Origin: Phoenix dactylifera
Lineage: Eukaryota; Streptophyta; Magnoliopsida; Arecales; Arecaceae
DNA: 64,000 nucleotides
Assembly: GCF_009389715.1 (NCBI RefSeq)
Contig: NC_052400.1
Location: 21,731,674-21,795,673 of the forward strand
Direction of reading: 5' to 3'
Shown: piece after piece, positions 24,128-36,564 of the stretch
Position numbering within the stretch: the first letter of the stretch is position 1
Layout: each line of letters begins with the position of its first letter
Program-made: the position numbers and the translations under genes
The notes under the pieces: model-generated
Told to the model about the DNA's origin: nothing
Database searches by the model: none
The model's input: the letters and a program-made list of their open reading frames with translations, nothing else

Positions 24128-24626
24128 TCATAGGAGCCCCCACCCTCTGGCCATCTGAAGGTAAATTTCGATGAAAGTATGTCTGGTGGCGTGGACGATG
24201 CAGGTGTAGAATTTATGATCAGGAGTTATAATTCAAGGCTGATTGCGGTGGGTGGAGCATGGGAAGGCATTACCTATGTGAGACAGATGTTAAGGACAGA
24301 GCGCATTCTACTTGAAGGAGACTCAGCCATAGTGATCAATTGGATTCGTCTCGAGAAGCCGAGGAGGGAGACAATCCTCTGTTGCGCGATATCTAGGAGA
24401 CGGTGGGCGACTTCAGAGCCTTTCAGACAGTACATGTATACTGTGAAGTGAACAGGACTGCGAATTGGGCGCCTCATTTGCTGTGCAACATTCCGACGAG
24501 TTTCTCTGGATACACCAAAGGGTTCTTCTTCATTGCTTTATCATTTTTTGTTTCTGTATTATGTTAGCTATACTCCAGCTAGAGTAGTGTAAGCAGTGAT
24601 TGTAACCAAAAAAAAAAAAAAAAAAG
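24128..24626 (+). mobile_element. LINE 3' fragment with RNase H domain and poly-A tail
   Basis: Translation gives a plant RVT_3/RNase H-like pattern: HLKVNFDESMSGG with GVEFMIRSYNSRLI, then RILLEGDSAIVINWI (the conserved E-GDS), and in another frame CEVNRTANWAPHLL, where the usual ending is VYREANxxADWLA. It ends with GATTGTAACC followed by about 18 A (24608-24625), the normal 3' end of an L1-type LINE. The frame is broken once near 24380, so it is dead. The 5' end is truncated, and no clear target-site duplication was seen. Confidence 0.72.
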
Positions 24627-25500
24627 GTACAACCAATGTTTACAGCGCCAACAAGTTCAGTTCTATAATGTGGGACTTCACAAATATACTTGGTGTGTGA
24701 CAAAAAATTTTGGCGGTCCGTAATATCTTTTGTAGGTGGCATCTTTTCTTTTTTAGTACACTTTGATTGAATGCTTAATGTCCTATCACACGCAAAGCTT
24801 TGGTCTTGTGCGCTGCCATTTTGTTGATTCCATCACTTTAGATGCTTTTTACTCTGTATCCATTGTCACCAATCCTTCTTCGCTTCCAAATCTGTGGAAT
24901 CTTTATAAATCTTTCAGTGTCAGGACCTAATTAGCCCAACCCAACCCGGCCCCATCGATTTGGGTCTGGTTCTGAGCCGGCGCTCCCTTCAAGCGAAGTT
25001 TCACTCGGTTCACCCGATCCCCAGCAGGGCCAGGACAAGGCCCAGAGATGTTATTGGCCGACCTACTACTGTCTCAAGTCGGCCTCATGCATCGTGGGTG
25101 CTTGGCGCACAAAAGGCGCCACGTCACGTTGTCGCCGCATCCGGTATCCTCCTTTCTTTGGCTTGACGAAGGTTGTTTGGAACTGGTCGCAGTGCACGTA
25201 AGAGGTTACGGATTTTCCTTTCTCCTTTTAGCTGTGGCTTGCAAGTAACGAGGGATGAAGGAGGTGCCTTCGCTTCATAGTTGTTGCCCGAACTCTCTCG
25301 TACTACTAAGGATATGATCCATGGATCAGACGGTCATGATGGCGTCAAAAGATAGGGCAATATATTGATTTTTTGCTTCATGGCTTTACATGGGGGTGTG
25401 CGTCTTTTGCGCGTCACAGCGGCCAGATTCCTGGAACTGCGGGGTCCATGAGATGGACGTTCTCTGATTGGGGCGATCCCGCCTCCTTGGTGTATGAGAT
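24627..25500. other. Intergenic DNA, no gene seen
   Basis: GC content rises from about 24900, approaching the leader at 25.5 kb. No motif-bearing frame was found. Confidence 0.4.
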
Positions 25501-25525
25501 ACGCCGTGGAGTGGCCTCCGCGGTC

Positions 25526-25535
25526 CTATAAATAG
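25526..25535 (+). promoter_or_regulatory. TATA box of an orphan leader exon
   Basis: CTATAAATAG, a near-perfect plant TATA box, sits in GC-rich DNA about 30 bases before a plausible start of transcription near 25560. Confidence 0.6.
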
Positions 25536-25559
25536 AGGCCGCCCCGCAAGTAACTCGAG

Positions 25560-25830
25560 GGGGGCAAAGGGAGCCAGTCTTCTTTTTAACTTCACGATAG
25601 GTTCCCACCGGCAACAGAAAGGCATGCGGCGGGAAAAAGAAGGAAACCCCCACCACCACCACCACCACCACCATCTCCTCCTCTTCTGAAAAGTGAAGCC
25701 ATCGCTCGCCTCTTCTCTCTCCTTCTCTTTCTTTATCCCTCAGGTCTAAGAAGACGAAGTGCCGGTGGGGAACGGAGCGGAGCTTCTTGAAGAAGAGTCG
25801 CCGAGGCGGACGAATCGGGAACCATCAGAG
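25560..25830 (+). other. Orphan 5' leader exon with a spliced donor and a histidine-run uORF
   Basis: Downstream of the TATA box is a typical CT-rich leader ending CATCAGAG|GTAAGTTC, a strong donor at 25831. It holds a 21-codon upstream ORF (25624-25689) with eight consecutive histidines from a CAC/CAT run. I could not assign coding exons between 25831 and 27885. Either this is a distant alternative leader of the SERINC gene at 27891 (a pyrimidine-rich acceptor region lies at 27780-27850), or the gene is non-coding or decayed. Confidence 0.45.
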
Positions 25831-27800
25831 GTAAGTTCTTGTTCTCAGATCTCGCATTTTTCTCAACATTCGTGTCGAAATCAGGATCAGTTCTCTTCCG
25901 GTGCGCATTCAGTTCTTTCTCATTTCAGAGATCAAGAATCTGTTTTCTTGTTTCTTTTTTTTTTTCCTTGCAACCTACCGATCTTCCTCCGAGATTCTTT
26001 CTTGCTGTTGAGGGACCAATTGATCCAGGCTTAAATTAAATTCAGGGTTCTTTCTTGTTTCGTTAGACCCCCTTTTACTTTTTCTTGCTTCCATAGGAAA
26101 TCTTGTTTTTTTTCGATTTATAGCGGATCTTGATCTTAACGTGAACTTCAGGAAGCCATTATATTGTTATGGTTCGAAGAATGCGGAAAGCTTTTTTCGT
26201 TATTTTCTTGCCTTCTTTTTTTTTCTTTTTTTTTGGTGAAAATTTTCTTGCCTTCATGTGAAGTCTTACCATGCCCCCTAATCGACTAGAAAATTAAATT
26301 AAATTAAATTAAATTAAACCACCGATCCTGGCCAAAGAAACCGAACAAAATAGTTTGATCTATTAAATTAGTAAAAAAATGGCCAAGGGAAAGTGAGAGT
26401 CTTTTTCTCTTTCTACATAAGTATATTTCAGTCTCTCGTTCACTCTTTTATATTTTTATCCACAAGATAAAGAAAAAGCTCTCTCTCGCGGCTGTTTAAT
26501 TCTTTTTAGGTTAATCATGAAAGGTTATGCCGTCAGGTTCTTTCTTTCTTTATCCATTTATATTTTTCTTTATTTTTAAAGTTCGATATGGTGTTGCGTA
26601 TGGTCGTTTCTTTTTAATAGCAATAACAATCAATGGATCAAAACAGAAGGTACGCTAAAGAATTTAAATCCGTTGGACTAATGCGGAATGAACGGATGGA
26701 TTTCGTTCGAACATACACGGGCAACAAGTGGTCCTACTACTGATTGGGTGACTGTCGTTGTCCAGTTCGGATGGTCCTCCACGAATGGTCCACTTGAACA
26801 AGTTGCCAAGTTTGTTCGGTGGGCCTCAGGGACTAGTTTAACCAGATTCGTGTGAAAAAAATGATTGATCTGCTTTCCCAACGTCAACAGATCTCAAAGC
26901 ATTTCGAATTTTCTTTCACTGCACAGATTTTGAAGGAGCCATTGTGCAATCCAACAGTTCAGATGGCGAAAGAAGGTAAAGAAGATACAACCCGAACCCG
27001 TTTAACTAATGTGTATATATCTTGCCTACGGGAAAAAACAGGGAAAACGAAGCTACAGGGAAAACCCGTTTAGGCCGAGCTGGTTGCCGTCTGATGAAGA
27101 CCAAGACCAAGAATCAGAGAGCAATAGGGCTCCGATACGTTCATTGCAGGGAACTTCTACACATACTACATAAAAATAAATTTAAGAAATCCTGCAGGGA
27201 ATTTACAAAGCACTCGACCACTCTGCAAAAATTTAATACACGGTAGGTGGTAGCATCATAGGATTGATCAAAATCTTGATACTTGGTGCGCCTTGTCCTT
27301 TTTTGTAGATGATTACATGTGGGCTGTAAGATGTGTCTCAGCAATTTGATTTTGTTAGGACTTAAAATTGGTTTAATAGAGCAAGTATTACATGTATAGG
27401 AATTCTCCCTAGAAGTTCTTATAGTGAATGCCCAAATGTTGTTATGAAATACTTTGGTATTTATAGAGGCTTAGGAACCACGTAAAGGGGCAATTTTTGT
27501 TTTCTAATAGTAGAAGATAGCCTGGGACAGAAATTTATGATAACCGGCTTAATTCATATTATATTGTTGTAATCATTCCGGGAACGTTATAACAAGTAGT
27601 TTCTGAGGATGCAACGTGCTGGGAACCGATCTGCTCCTCCCCTCTCTCCCAGTCTCCACAGACTTGAAATAAGATAGAGCTTTCTCTGCAGAGAAGACTG
27701 TCTCAAGAGATGTGGCTGGATTCTGAGTTAACTAGCGTGACGTACGAACCACCTCCCTTCCTCTCTTCCATGCAACGCCTTAACCAATCCCATCCTTCTT
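25831..27800. other. Intergenic DNA or leader intron
   Basis: T-rich after 25831, with a pentanucleotide (AAATT)n run at 26291-26318. No coding exon was recognised. A short exon-like piece near 26950-26975 (CAG|ATGGCGAAAGAAG|GTAAAG) has splice-like borders but encodes nothing identifiable. Confidence 0.35.
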
Positions 27801-27823
27801 CGCGTCTCTTTCCCCTCCCCCGC

Positions 27824-27836
27824 TTCTTATATATTA
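27824..27836 (+). promoter_or_regulatory. TATA-like box of the SERINC gene
   Basis: CTTATATATTAAG follows a CT-rich promoter about 55 bases before the start codon, which would place the transcription start near 27855 and give a leader of about 35 bases. Confidence 0.5.
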
Positions 27837-27890
27837 AGCGCTGCGTTGCGTAGGCTAGTTGCGTCGCACGTCCGAGGATACGTAAATGTC

Positions 27891-30800
27891 ATGACGAACG
27901 AGGCAATGGAGGACCCCGGCGTCAGCAGCAGGGAGAGGTACGCTCGATTCATGGAGAACTCATGTTGCACCCACTTCTGCATCGGGCCCAACCCCTTCAT
28001 GGCCCGGTTCGTGTACGCCCTCCTCTTCCTCCTTGCCAGCCTCCTGGCCTGGGCCATCCGAGACTACGGCCGCTCTGCCATCTCCGAGTTCCAGCGTACG
28101 CACCTCTCCTCGATCCGCCTCTTTTTCTCCATTGCATGGCGCATGGAGATTTTTCAGACACTTTTCTTGGATTTTAATCTATGCAGGATTAAATGGCTGC
28201 CACGGTGCTCGTTACTGCTTGGGAGCAGAAGGTGTGCTCCGCATTAGCTTTGGTTGCTCCGTATCCTTCGTAAAATTACTAAATGTTGCTTAGGACTGTG
28301 GAATATAATGGCTATAAGCTAAAAATTCAAAATTCGATGCCCCAACATGGTCATTTTCCCTCTTACACAAGAACTGAGCTGGAGTTCCATTAAAAATGAA
28401 ATAGTAATGTATAATTTGGAACCCTGGTGAGGGTTCTCGTAGACCAGATCTCTCTTTGTGCCATTGCAGGGATTCTTCCATTTTTGTCCTACCTCTGATG
28501 CTGAAATCTGTCGAACATGTCTATGGACATGCCTAAACCCCATGGATGATTCTTAACTTTGGAAAGTCATTCTTCTTTGTCATGTTTCTCTCGACGGCTG
28601 GCACGAAGAAGTTGGACGATCCTCGGAATTCATGGCACTCTGAGTGGTGGCCTGCCAAGATCATCATGTGGATGGGTTTCATAGCAGTGCCATTCTTCAT
28701 ACCTTCTGCATTTATCCAGCTCTACGGTTGGTTTCAGTTGTGTGTTTTGATTATTTACAATTAATATTTTTGATTCCTTTACTTGCTTTTGCTGATTCTG
28801 AATACTTGTTGATTTTTCAGGGAAGATTGCACACTTTGGTGCCGGGTAACAAGGCCTACTTTCATTCTGATATTCTTCTTTCTTTATGTTATAGGACTAA
28901 TGAGCTATCCAATTGTAGTTTACAAAATCCTATGGAGAATATTATACTTCAATGATTTCTTTTCAGGGCATTTCTTCTGATTCAACTTGTCAGTGTTATC
29001 AGTTTCATTACGTGGTTGAATGACTGTTGCCGGTCTGAGAAAAGATGGTACATCTACTCGCACACCAACTATGCTTTGTACTTCTAATAGGCTGGAGATT
29101 TTCTGTCCTGCCGTAAACTTACTTCTACACACGGAGAAATTAAATAAGTATTTTTTGATTCTACATCCAAAAAGTATTTTGTAATTCTAGTTTAAACCAA
29201 TAATCCATAAACATTAAAACATGCAATTTGGACTATACTCAAATTTAATTGACCTCTAGTGGGAAGCTCCATCATTTTATTTTTTTAACATTGTTTTAGA
29301 AGCATGTTTGAATGGAATTGTGTTATGTATTATGTGGCATACCATGAGAAAGTTTTTTATTGACGACTCTTGAAGGAAAAGAGAAAAGCTGATGAACAAA
29401 TTGAAGGTCCTTCAGGATGTAAAGATGATAGACTTTGTAAAGCCCTCATATGGGGGGAAAATTCTTATACTAGAATAGCATAATTTGTGGCAAGTCCATT
29501 TGAATATAATGCAAATGGGATCATCATCTATATGAAGTTTAACACAAAATATGGGAATATTACATATGAAGCAGGATTCTGTTCTTTGGACGGAAGACTT
29601 GTATCAGTAGTCATTGCTGAGTAGGATGTACTTCTTGGAAGTAGTGCTAGGAGTGGTATTCTTCTGTTAATTGATTTACCCAGGAGACAAGTGGCTCAGA
29701 GCATGAATGATGCCTGGAAAAGCATCATTTAGTAATGTGGTAAACTCAAGATGTAGAATTACAACTTCATATTATCAATCATGATTATAGAGAGTATGTT
29801 AATGCAATTTCACATAAGAATCTAACCATATCTTATCAGTTTATCTGAATTGTGGAATCAAATCTTTATCATGCATATGGACTGGATGGTTGTCAATCAG
29901 AATTTAGGTCAATAAAACACCAATATAGTTACCATGAGGTATATGTTATTGCTGTACATATGTATACATGTGCATATATGTACATGCATACGTGCATGCA
30001 TACATACACCCACATAGGTGTTTGTGTGTTTTTGGACAGCGTATATAACCAAGAATGATGTTTACTGGGCAGCGCAAAACTGATCAACCACAAATGTTTC
30101 ATATAGATTTTGAGATTGCTAGCATTACGAATGTTCTTATTGAATTTGCAGGTGAATAGGTTAATAATCTTAATCGCCAAAAATTGATGATAATAATTTC
30201 ATTTTCAGAGAGTCTGTAGGCATTATATTTGTTTTGCATCTCATGCATGAGTCAGGTGCAGATTGATCGAGGTGCATTTTTGTTACCTTTCATATAGTAG
30301 CTCTACATCTTCTGTTTTAAATCTGACTATGAAGATACATGACCTGCAGCCCCATTCAAGTACCGATACTCTCCATTGCTGCATATGTTGCTTCCATTTT
30401 GGGAATTGTCTTGATGTATGTGTGGTATGCATCAAAGCCAACTTGTAGTCTTAACATCCTCTTTATCACTTTGACCCTCGTGCTACTACAACTCATGACC
30501 TTTGTCTCACTGCACCCGAAGGTAAATCGACGTTCATTTCACCGAATGCAAAGTAGTTCATCTATACTGGCTCTTTCGTCCCTTCTTAGAGCTAAGTATG
30601 TCGTTTTTGATATAGGTGAAAGGAGGATTCCTGTCACCTGGGCTGATGGGAATGTATATTGTGTTTCTTTGCTGGAGCGCAATCAGGAGGTAAATTTTAT
30701 GAGCAATTTGGTTTCACAGCTTTTCCCTTAAGATTGTTTTGCAGCTACTAGAAAACTAAGTTGTGCTACATTTTCCATTCATAGCTTCACTGAGTAGATT

Positions 30801-33800
30801 CTGTTACAATCATGATCTTTCCGTTCACAATGACAGTGAGCCACAGACCGAAGTTTGCAACCAAAAAGCACAAGCTGCAACAAGTGCAGACTGGCTCACA
30901 ATCACGGTAATTTTTCAAAACATTTCATTTCATGCTAATTAGCATAGAGGACTGACAAACTGCATATTTAGATATTTCAAAATTTTTAGATGCTCTTAAA
31001 TATATGAAATACTGCAGATTCCAGTGCTGGCAGGGGTGATTACTATGTTATTAAGCGATCGAAACATTAAAACAACCTTTTCTGTGACTCTTGTCTTAAA
31101 AAAAATAGTTTAGCACCAAAATCTGACATTCTAGGATTGTAAGAGGAAAAACCAAGGTTGAGAATGTCCAAAATAATTATCATGCTAATAGATCCTAGAA
31201 TATTTCCAGATATACAATCTAAGTAATTTTTTTCAGAATCTGCTGCTTCCATTTTTGAGAAATAGAATATTTTGCTTCTTGCTAAATGTTTGAGCAATTC
31301 CAGAATTATAACTTACTCTTGGATATGTAATATATCACGGATATTCATGATGCAATGAATTACCTCTTTTTCCCCTAACTCCATATTAAAAGTATCAGGT
31401 TGCCACTAAGTTTGATATTCCAGGTATCTCCAGAGAAACTGTGGTGTCATGTGGTAGGTTCAAGGGAGCAATATGGGTTAAGAACACTAGTAGAACCCTT
31501 AACTAAGTTTCTTGGTGTTACTACAACTCCAGACTTCTGCGTGATCTGTCAGTGCCATTTGGTAGTTTTATGAGCAATTGAACCTCTAGGCAGAGGTTGG
31601 TTCTTCTGATTACAGATCAGTTTCCAGACATTAGCATCCACGTCTTTTGCATTATGGAAAATCTCAATGTTTGATTGGGCATTCTGAAAAGGAGAAAATT
31701 TATAATTATATTAATGACTGAAAAGTGAGTAAGAAACTAAAAGTAATCAAAACATGACAATGGATATGAGAGATTTTAAAAAAAATTATAACAATTCATA
31801 ATATGTTCATGAAAAACATCATTTATTTGTATAACTTTTCATAAATTCATAAAAGCATTATTTTCTTTCCTTCATCAAGTCAGTATTATTCAGGAAAAAA
31901 TGATGAACATTTTGAGAATAATTGAACATTTGTTCAATAAGTTGAAGAATTTTGTTAGTGCAATATCATTATTACTGTGGTCTCCTATTCTTAACTGAGT
32001 TTATAATAAATTGACGTGATTGTCATCTATTATGAATACATTGCTTATGGATGCAAGCATCTGGATAGTCTGATCTGAGCTTGATTTATGGACAGAGCTT
32101 TGTTATTGCTGTATTTGTCGTAGTCATGGCAACATTTTCAACAGGAATAGATTCCAAATGCTTTCAGGTGCACTTCACTAACATTGCCCTTGCTTTTTCA
32201 TTGGCTGGCTATTTGTTCAAGTCACTATATGTGTTTCTAAATGACTGTTCACTATTACTCAATGCAGTTCAAGAGGACTCGAGCAGAATCAGAAGATGAT
32301 GTTCCATATGGGTATGGATTTTTCCATTTTGTTTTTGCTATGGGGGGGATGTACTTTGCAATGCTATTCATCGGCTGGAATGCACATAAAACCATGCAGA
32401 AGTAAGTTTTCATATCACTACACTAGATCTCTAAGCATTCATTCTAGATACTGATGAATATTCTACGTACAGGGTATTGATAAATGTCCATCCATGTTTT
32501 TATGCTGCTATAAATATTCATTATCCTAATTCATTGATTATGAATCATTGTTTATAATCTTGGTATGATCATTGTTATCTCCATCACTTAGCTTCATCTA
32601 TAACATCTTCAATGTATGACTAATGTATGTGGAAGAGTCCACTTATCTATCCATTTCATGTTCTTCCTAAAAAGTTGCTTGGCAAAGCTTAATGGCAACA
32701 ATCTTGCTGCCAAATCACAAGTTCTGATGCCTCACAAGATTCTGAATGGAACTGTAATCATAATTGAAAGACTCATGCCTGTTATTTAGGATTGTGTATC
32801 TGACATTATTTTCCATGTGTTCCTATGGAAGGATCATGTTTTCCATTGCCTGCTTAAAATCTTTCTCATGTCATTTTTCTCTGGATATCCTCCACATTCG
32901 GTCACTCACAAACTCAATCCCATGTTCTAACCAGATCTGCCTCTAACCTTAACTCTCATACGTATAATACATTGTGATGGTACACGTTACTAACTGAAGT
33001 TTTACTGATTTCACCCTTTAACTTTTGAAGAATGTACAATATTTCTGTCTTTGTCCCATCAGTTCTGTTAATTCCCACAAATGATACTTCAAGCGAGCAA
33101 AATGTCATGTTGGTTGTCACATCTTGACTGGAAATTTCGGTTTTGTAGAAATGGAAAATGGAAAAAGAACCTGGAAATCTAAGGAATAAATGAATGCAAG
33201 ATGACCGTAATCATGTATATATTATTTTTGAATGAGCATTTTTCGCATTTATAAAAAGATACACAAGGAAGCAAAAAGTCAAGGAGATAGCAAGTTAAAA
33301 AATGATATATGTTCATATTTCGATGCATTTTTATCCAACTTAACTATATATATAGCATCTTTTCTCTTTTTAATTTACAGATGGACAATAGATGTTGGAT
33401 GGGCCAGTACTTGGGTCAGACTTGTGAATGAGTGGCTAGCAACACTTATTTATGGTAAGTACTAAATCATTATATACATTAAAGAATTCTCTCTCCACTG
33501 GAAACTATAGGTTTGGTTGCTGATCTCTCTTATTTGCTGCTTATCATCCATGCCGCTATCTGTTAAGTTATATAGGTAATCTGATAATCCCGTAAATTAT
33601 CATGCTAAGGTTCTGTTTATGGTGTGTTTTCTTGCACCAAAATCTGTGGAAAAAAGAAAAATAAAAATAAGATTTTATTTCATGGAAAAGGAAATGTTTA
33701 CCAAAAAACTATTTACAAGTTTTCTAACTTTATTAATTTTCTAATAAAACAAACAAATAGAAAATTTGATATTCCAAGAAATATAAGTTTTTCAAGCAAC

Positions 33801-34686
33801 TTTCCTTGCAAACAAATATATCCTTAGTTGCTAAGTTAAAAAGGGAAAATAGAACAGTTTTCACTGTCCAGGATTTGCAACTATATTTTAAGAAAATAAG
33901 TAGGAAATACAGCGCCAGCATTTTCTTCACAATTCCTAAATATTTTCTCTTTATTTGGGTAGAATTTTGTGAGAAAAATATAAAAAAAAAGGGTTTCTGG
34001 ATGGATCAACACGTCCTCATGGCTTGCTGGCCTGCCTCAGGGTAAAATGGGCCGAAGCTACTAGTGTCACCGTGCAAGGGTTAACGGTATTATGGTCCCA
34101 TTAAACAACCGTAGCTGTTTCTTACCTCAACATATTTCCGGCTGTTGGTTCTTCAAAAAAGAGCAATTAACATCCAAGCATATTTCAGACATTTTTTTTT
34201 GGTTCCATTGTAGTTTGTATAGCGGAGATTCAATTTCCAATCTGTTAAAAAGCTTACAGCAAAGTCCAATCTCAAAAATTAACTGGGTATGAGATCGGAT
34301 TTCTCATTTGCTTTCAAATTCTGCCCTAAGCAATATCTCGTCTCTTACTTTTAGGAGAACATAAATGGATGCCGTCTTTTTATTTATTTTTGCGGTGTTT
34401 TATGTGTGTGTTGGTACCTTAGAAGCGGTCATCTAGACAACTTTTGAGCTAGTGACATTATGAGGTAGGAGTGTTTGAACAGCAGACTCAGGGCAGTGCC
34501 CTGCTTCGGTAATTGGTTTGATTTTCGGTACACCATTGTCCTTGTATTGGCTGATGAACATATAAATATCTCCCATCTGAGAAGCATAACGGCACTGCCT
34601 GGTACATGGCAGCCCCATATCTAATGTAACCTATTTTAACGGTGTTTGCAGTTTGGAGGCAGTTTAGAAGAGCACAAGGCGAGTAG
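27891..34686 (+). CDS. SERINC: SERINC/TMS1 family membrane protein, 391 aa, 12 exons
   Basis: A multi-pass endomembrane protein; the family was named for serine incorporation into lipids, and its biochemical role in plants is unsettled. Exons (all GT-AG): 27891-28095, 28187-28260, 28567-28726, 28821-28845, 28967-29047, 30350-30521, 30616-30689, 30837-30906, 32096-32167, 32268-32401, 33381-33454, 34652-34686. They total 1,176 bases. The product matches the family throughout: ENSCCTHFCIGPNPFMARFVY, GCHGARYCLGAEGVLRIS, FFFVMFLST, RNSWHSEWWPAKI, IAHFGAG, SFITWLNDCC, LMYVWYASKPTCSLNI, MTFVSLHPKV, FLCWSAIRSEPQTEVCNQK, ATFSTGIDSKCFQ, YGYGFFHFVFA and KWTIDVGWASTWVRLVNEWLA. Ten or eleven membrane helices are expected. 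A second in-frame ATG at 27906 could also serve. The last exon gives VWRQFRRAQGE, unlike the hydrophobic WMLVAP-type end of relatives. Exon phases agree at every junction. Confidence 0.93.
29048..30349 (+). other. SERINC intron 5 (1.3 kb)
   Basis: An AT-rich intron with a purine/pyrimidine alternating stretch of TACATG/CATGCA words at 29955-30010. No identified element. Confidence 0.6.
30907..32095 (+). other. SERINC intron 8 (1.2 kb)
   Basis: AT-rich. Nothing recognised inside. Confidence 0.6.
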
Positions 34687-35479
34687 AATCCACATGATTA
34701 TGAGGAAAAGGTTCTTGATTCCTGGATTTCTATGTCTCCATTCATGTCGTGTACAGCAAAATACCAATTCATCATGCAGCATTCCATAATCCCACAGTTC
34801 AATTCTCGCTGAAGATACAGATCAGTTGAAGAATCTCAATGGCAATTTCAAAGTATATTTGCCACCCTAGGATTTCTATAGAAGAGCATCCTAATCAAGC
34901 AAAAGCTCGTGCTGTAAAATTTTCCTCGTTTCTTTACCAATATTTGATGGATCCTGTTGGATTACATAATAGAAGATCAAGATTCTTTAGAAAGCAAGTA
35001 AAAAAATTCAGTACGTCACCAAGTAATTGGCACACCCTGGATCATGAGTCCTAAGTCAAATACAAAATATGAAATGCTCATTAAGCAACATGACATGCAG
35101 CATCGGGTGACCAAGAAATGTCTGTGTCCCAGTAAATATACGCCTTTAGCAAAATTAGTTTTAGGATTAAAAGATAGCAAAATATTTGAAGTGTGAATAA
35201 CAAAGAGAACAATGTTATATGTGACATTACTAATAACAACTCTTTATCAAACAATGAATGCTCACAATCAAGAGCAACCAGAATCTGGCTGAAAGCCTAA
35301 ACAATATTTTATCATTTACATTTGATATGCAGATAACTCCATATATATTCAAAGCTATTTGATACAAATATAACAAACAAATATTCAAAGATGATATGCT
35401 ATTGGCGCGGACTCCACTCTACCAGCATAATATATTTATCATACATACATATACATATACACATATGTATATATATATG

Positions 35480-35567
<88 letters not shown>

Positions 35568-36052
35568 GCTCCCTTTCCTGCAATCAGAAAATATTTGCCT
35601 TTTTCTTCCTTACATGCTAGTTCTACTTGAAAACTGAAACTTCCTGTCCTACCACACTGGCCGCATACTCGAAATCATCCTACTAGGGCTGACAGTTCTT
35701 CAATACTTAGCCAGAGGATTCGGTGAAACTTCTGTAGGCCATGAATGGTTATATTTTTGCTAGCATAAATAGCAATCAGTAGTTTCACTTCTCATGTCTA
35801 TCTGAAATGATTTCCTCCAGCAGGAGCAAAAGAATTTGAATGATGAGCCATGGTCTGTACTGCCAAAAGCAGCAACCTCACTGCCAAGACTTACAATTCC
35901 TTGATGTCTGCATTGGTATGCAAAAGGTTCATATAGCTTGGGAAAAAAGTTTTTTTTTTTTTTTTTTTCATGAGAAAGGTTGTCTAGGTTACAACCCAAG
36001 CAATATTGTACACAAACACCTTCACAAGTCCATGATAATACAGATTAAAGGG
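34687..36052. other. SERINC 3' flank and intergenic DNA
   Basis: The first few hundred bases are probably the 3'UTR. The (AT)n array at 35461-35562 follows. No other gene is seen. Confidence 0.4.
35461..35562. repeat. (AT)n microsatellite, about 100 bp
   Basis: Alternating AT with three GTAT interruptions in its first part, preceded by CATA repeats from 35440. Read directly. Confidence 0.97.
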
Positions 36053-36460
36053 CATAATGCAGTTAAGGTGGCAAGTCCCAAACCTGATCTTTTAGTTCAC
36101 CATGATGCTTTCAGTTTCAGGATAAGATATTTTATTTAGAATACTAGAAGGTCCTATGAAAGAAAGTTAGGAACCAAGATGTCAAATAATTTGTATTTGA
36201 CTAGGTAAGGCAGCCACTCTATTAATTATGATCAAGAAAGCTTTGAAGCAATACAAAAAACACAATGCAGTTGAGGTGGCTAGTTCGAAATTTGATATTT
36301 TATTTCACTATGCTCCATTTCCACTTTTAGGATCTAATATTCTATTTAGATGGTTTTATGAAACAAGGTTGGTAACCGAGGTTTCAAATTGTTAGTATTC
36401 AAACTAGGTAAAGAAATTATACTATCAATTGTGACCAGGAAAGCTTGGAAGTGATACAAA
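36053..36460. repeat. Diverged tandem duplication, unit about 208 bp
   Basis: Two units align end to end. Both start CA[T/C]AATGCAGTT[A/G]AGGTGGC (36053 and 36261), both contain a TCA[T/C]TATG.. / TAT[T]TAGA core and ACTAGGTAA, and both end AAGC[T]T[T/G]GAAG..ATACAAA. The copies are clearly related but well diverged, so the duplication is old. No known element is recognised. Confidence 0.7.
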
Positions 36461-36564
36461 TATCACCATCAAACCAAAGTGCAACGAATGTGATATAATC
36501 AATTTCCATGTGCAGCAAGCAGATCAGCTTGTTGAAATATATAATAATATGATTTAGTAGGTGG

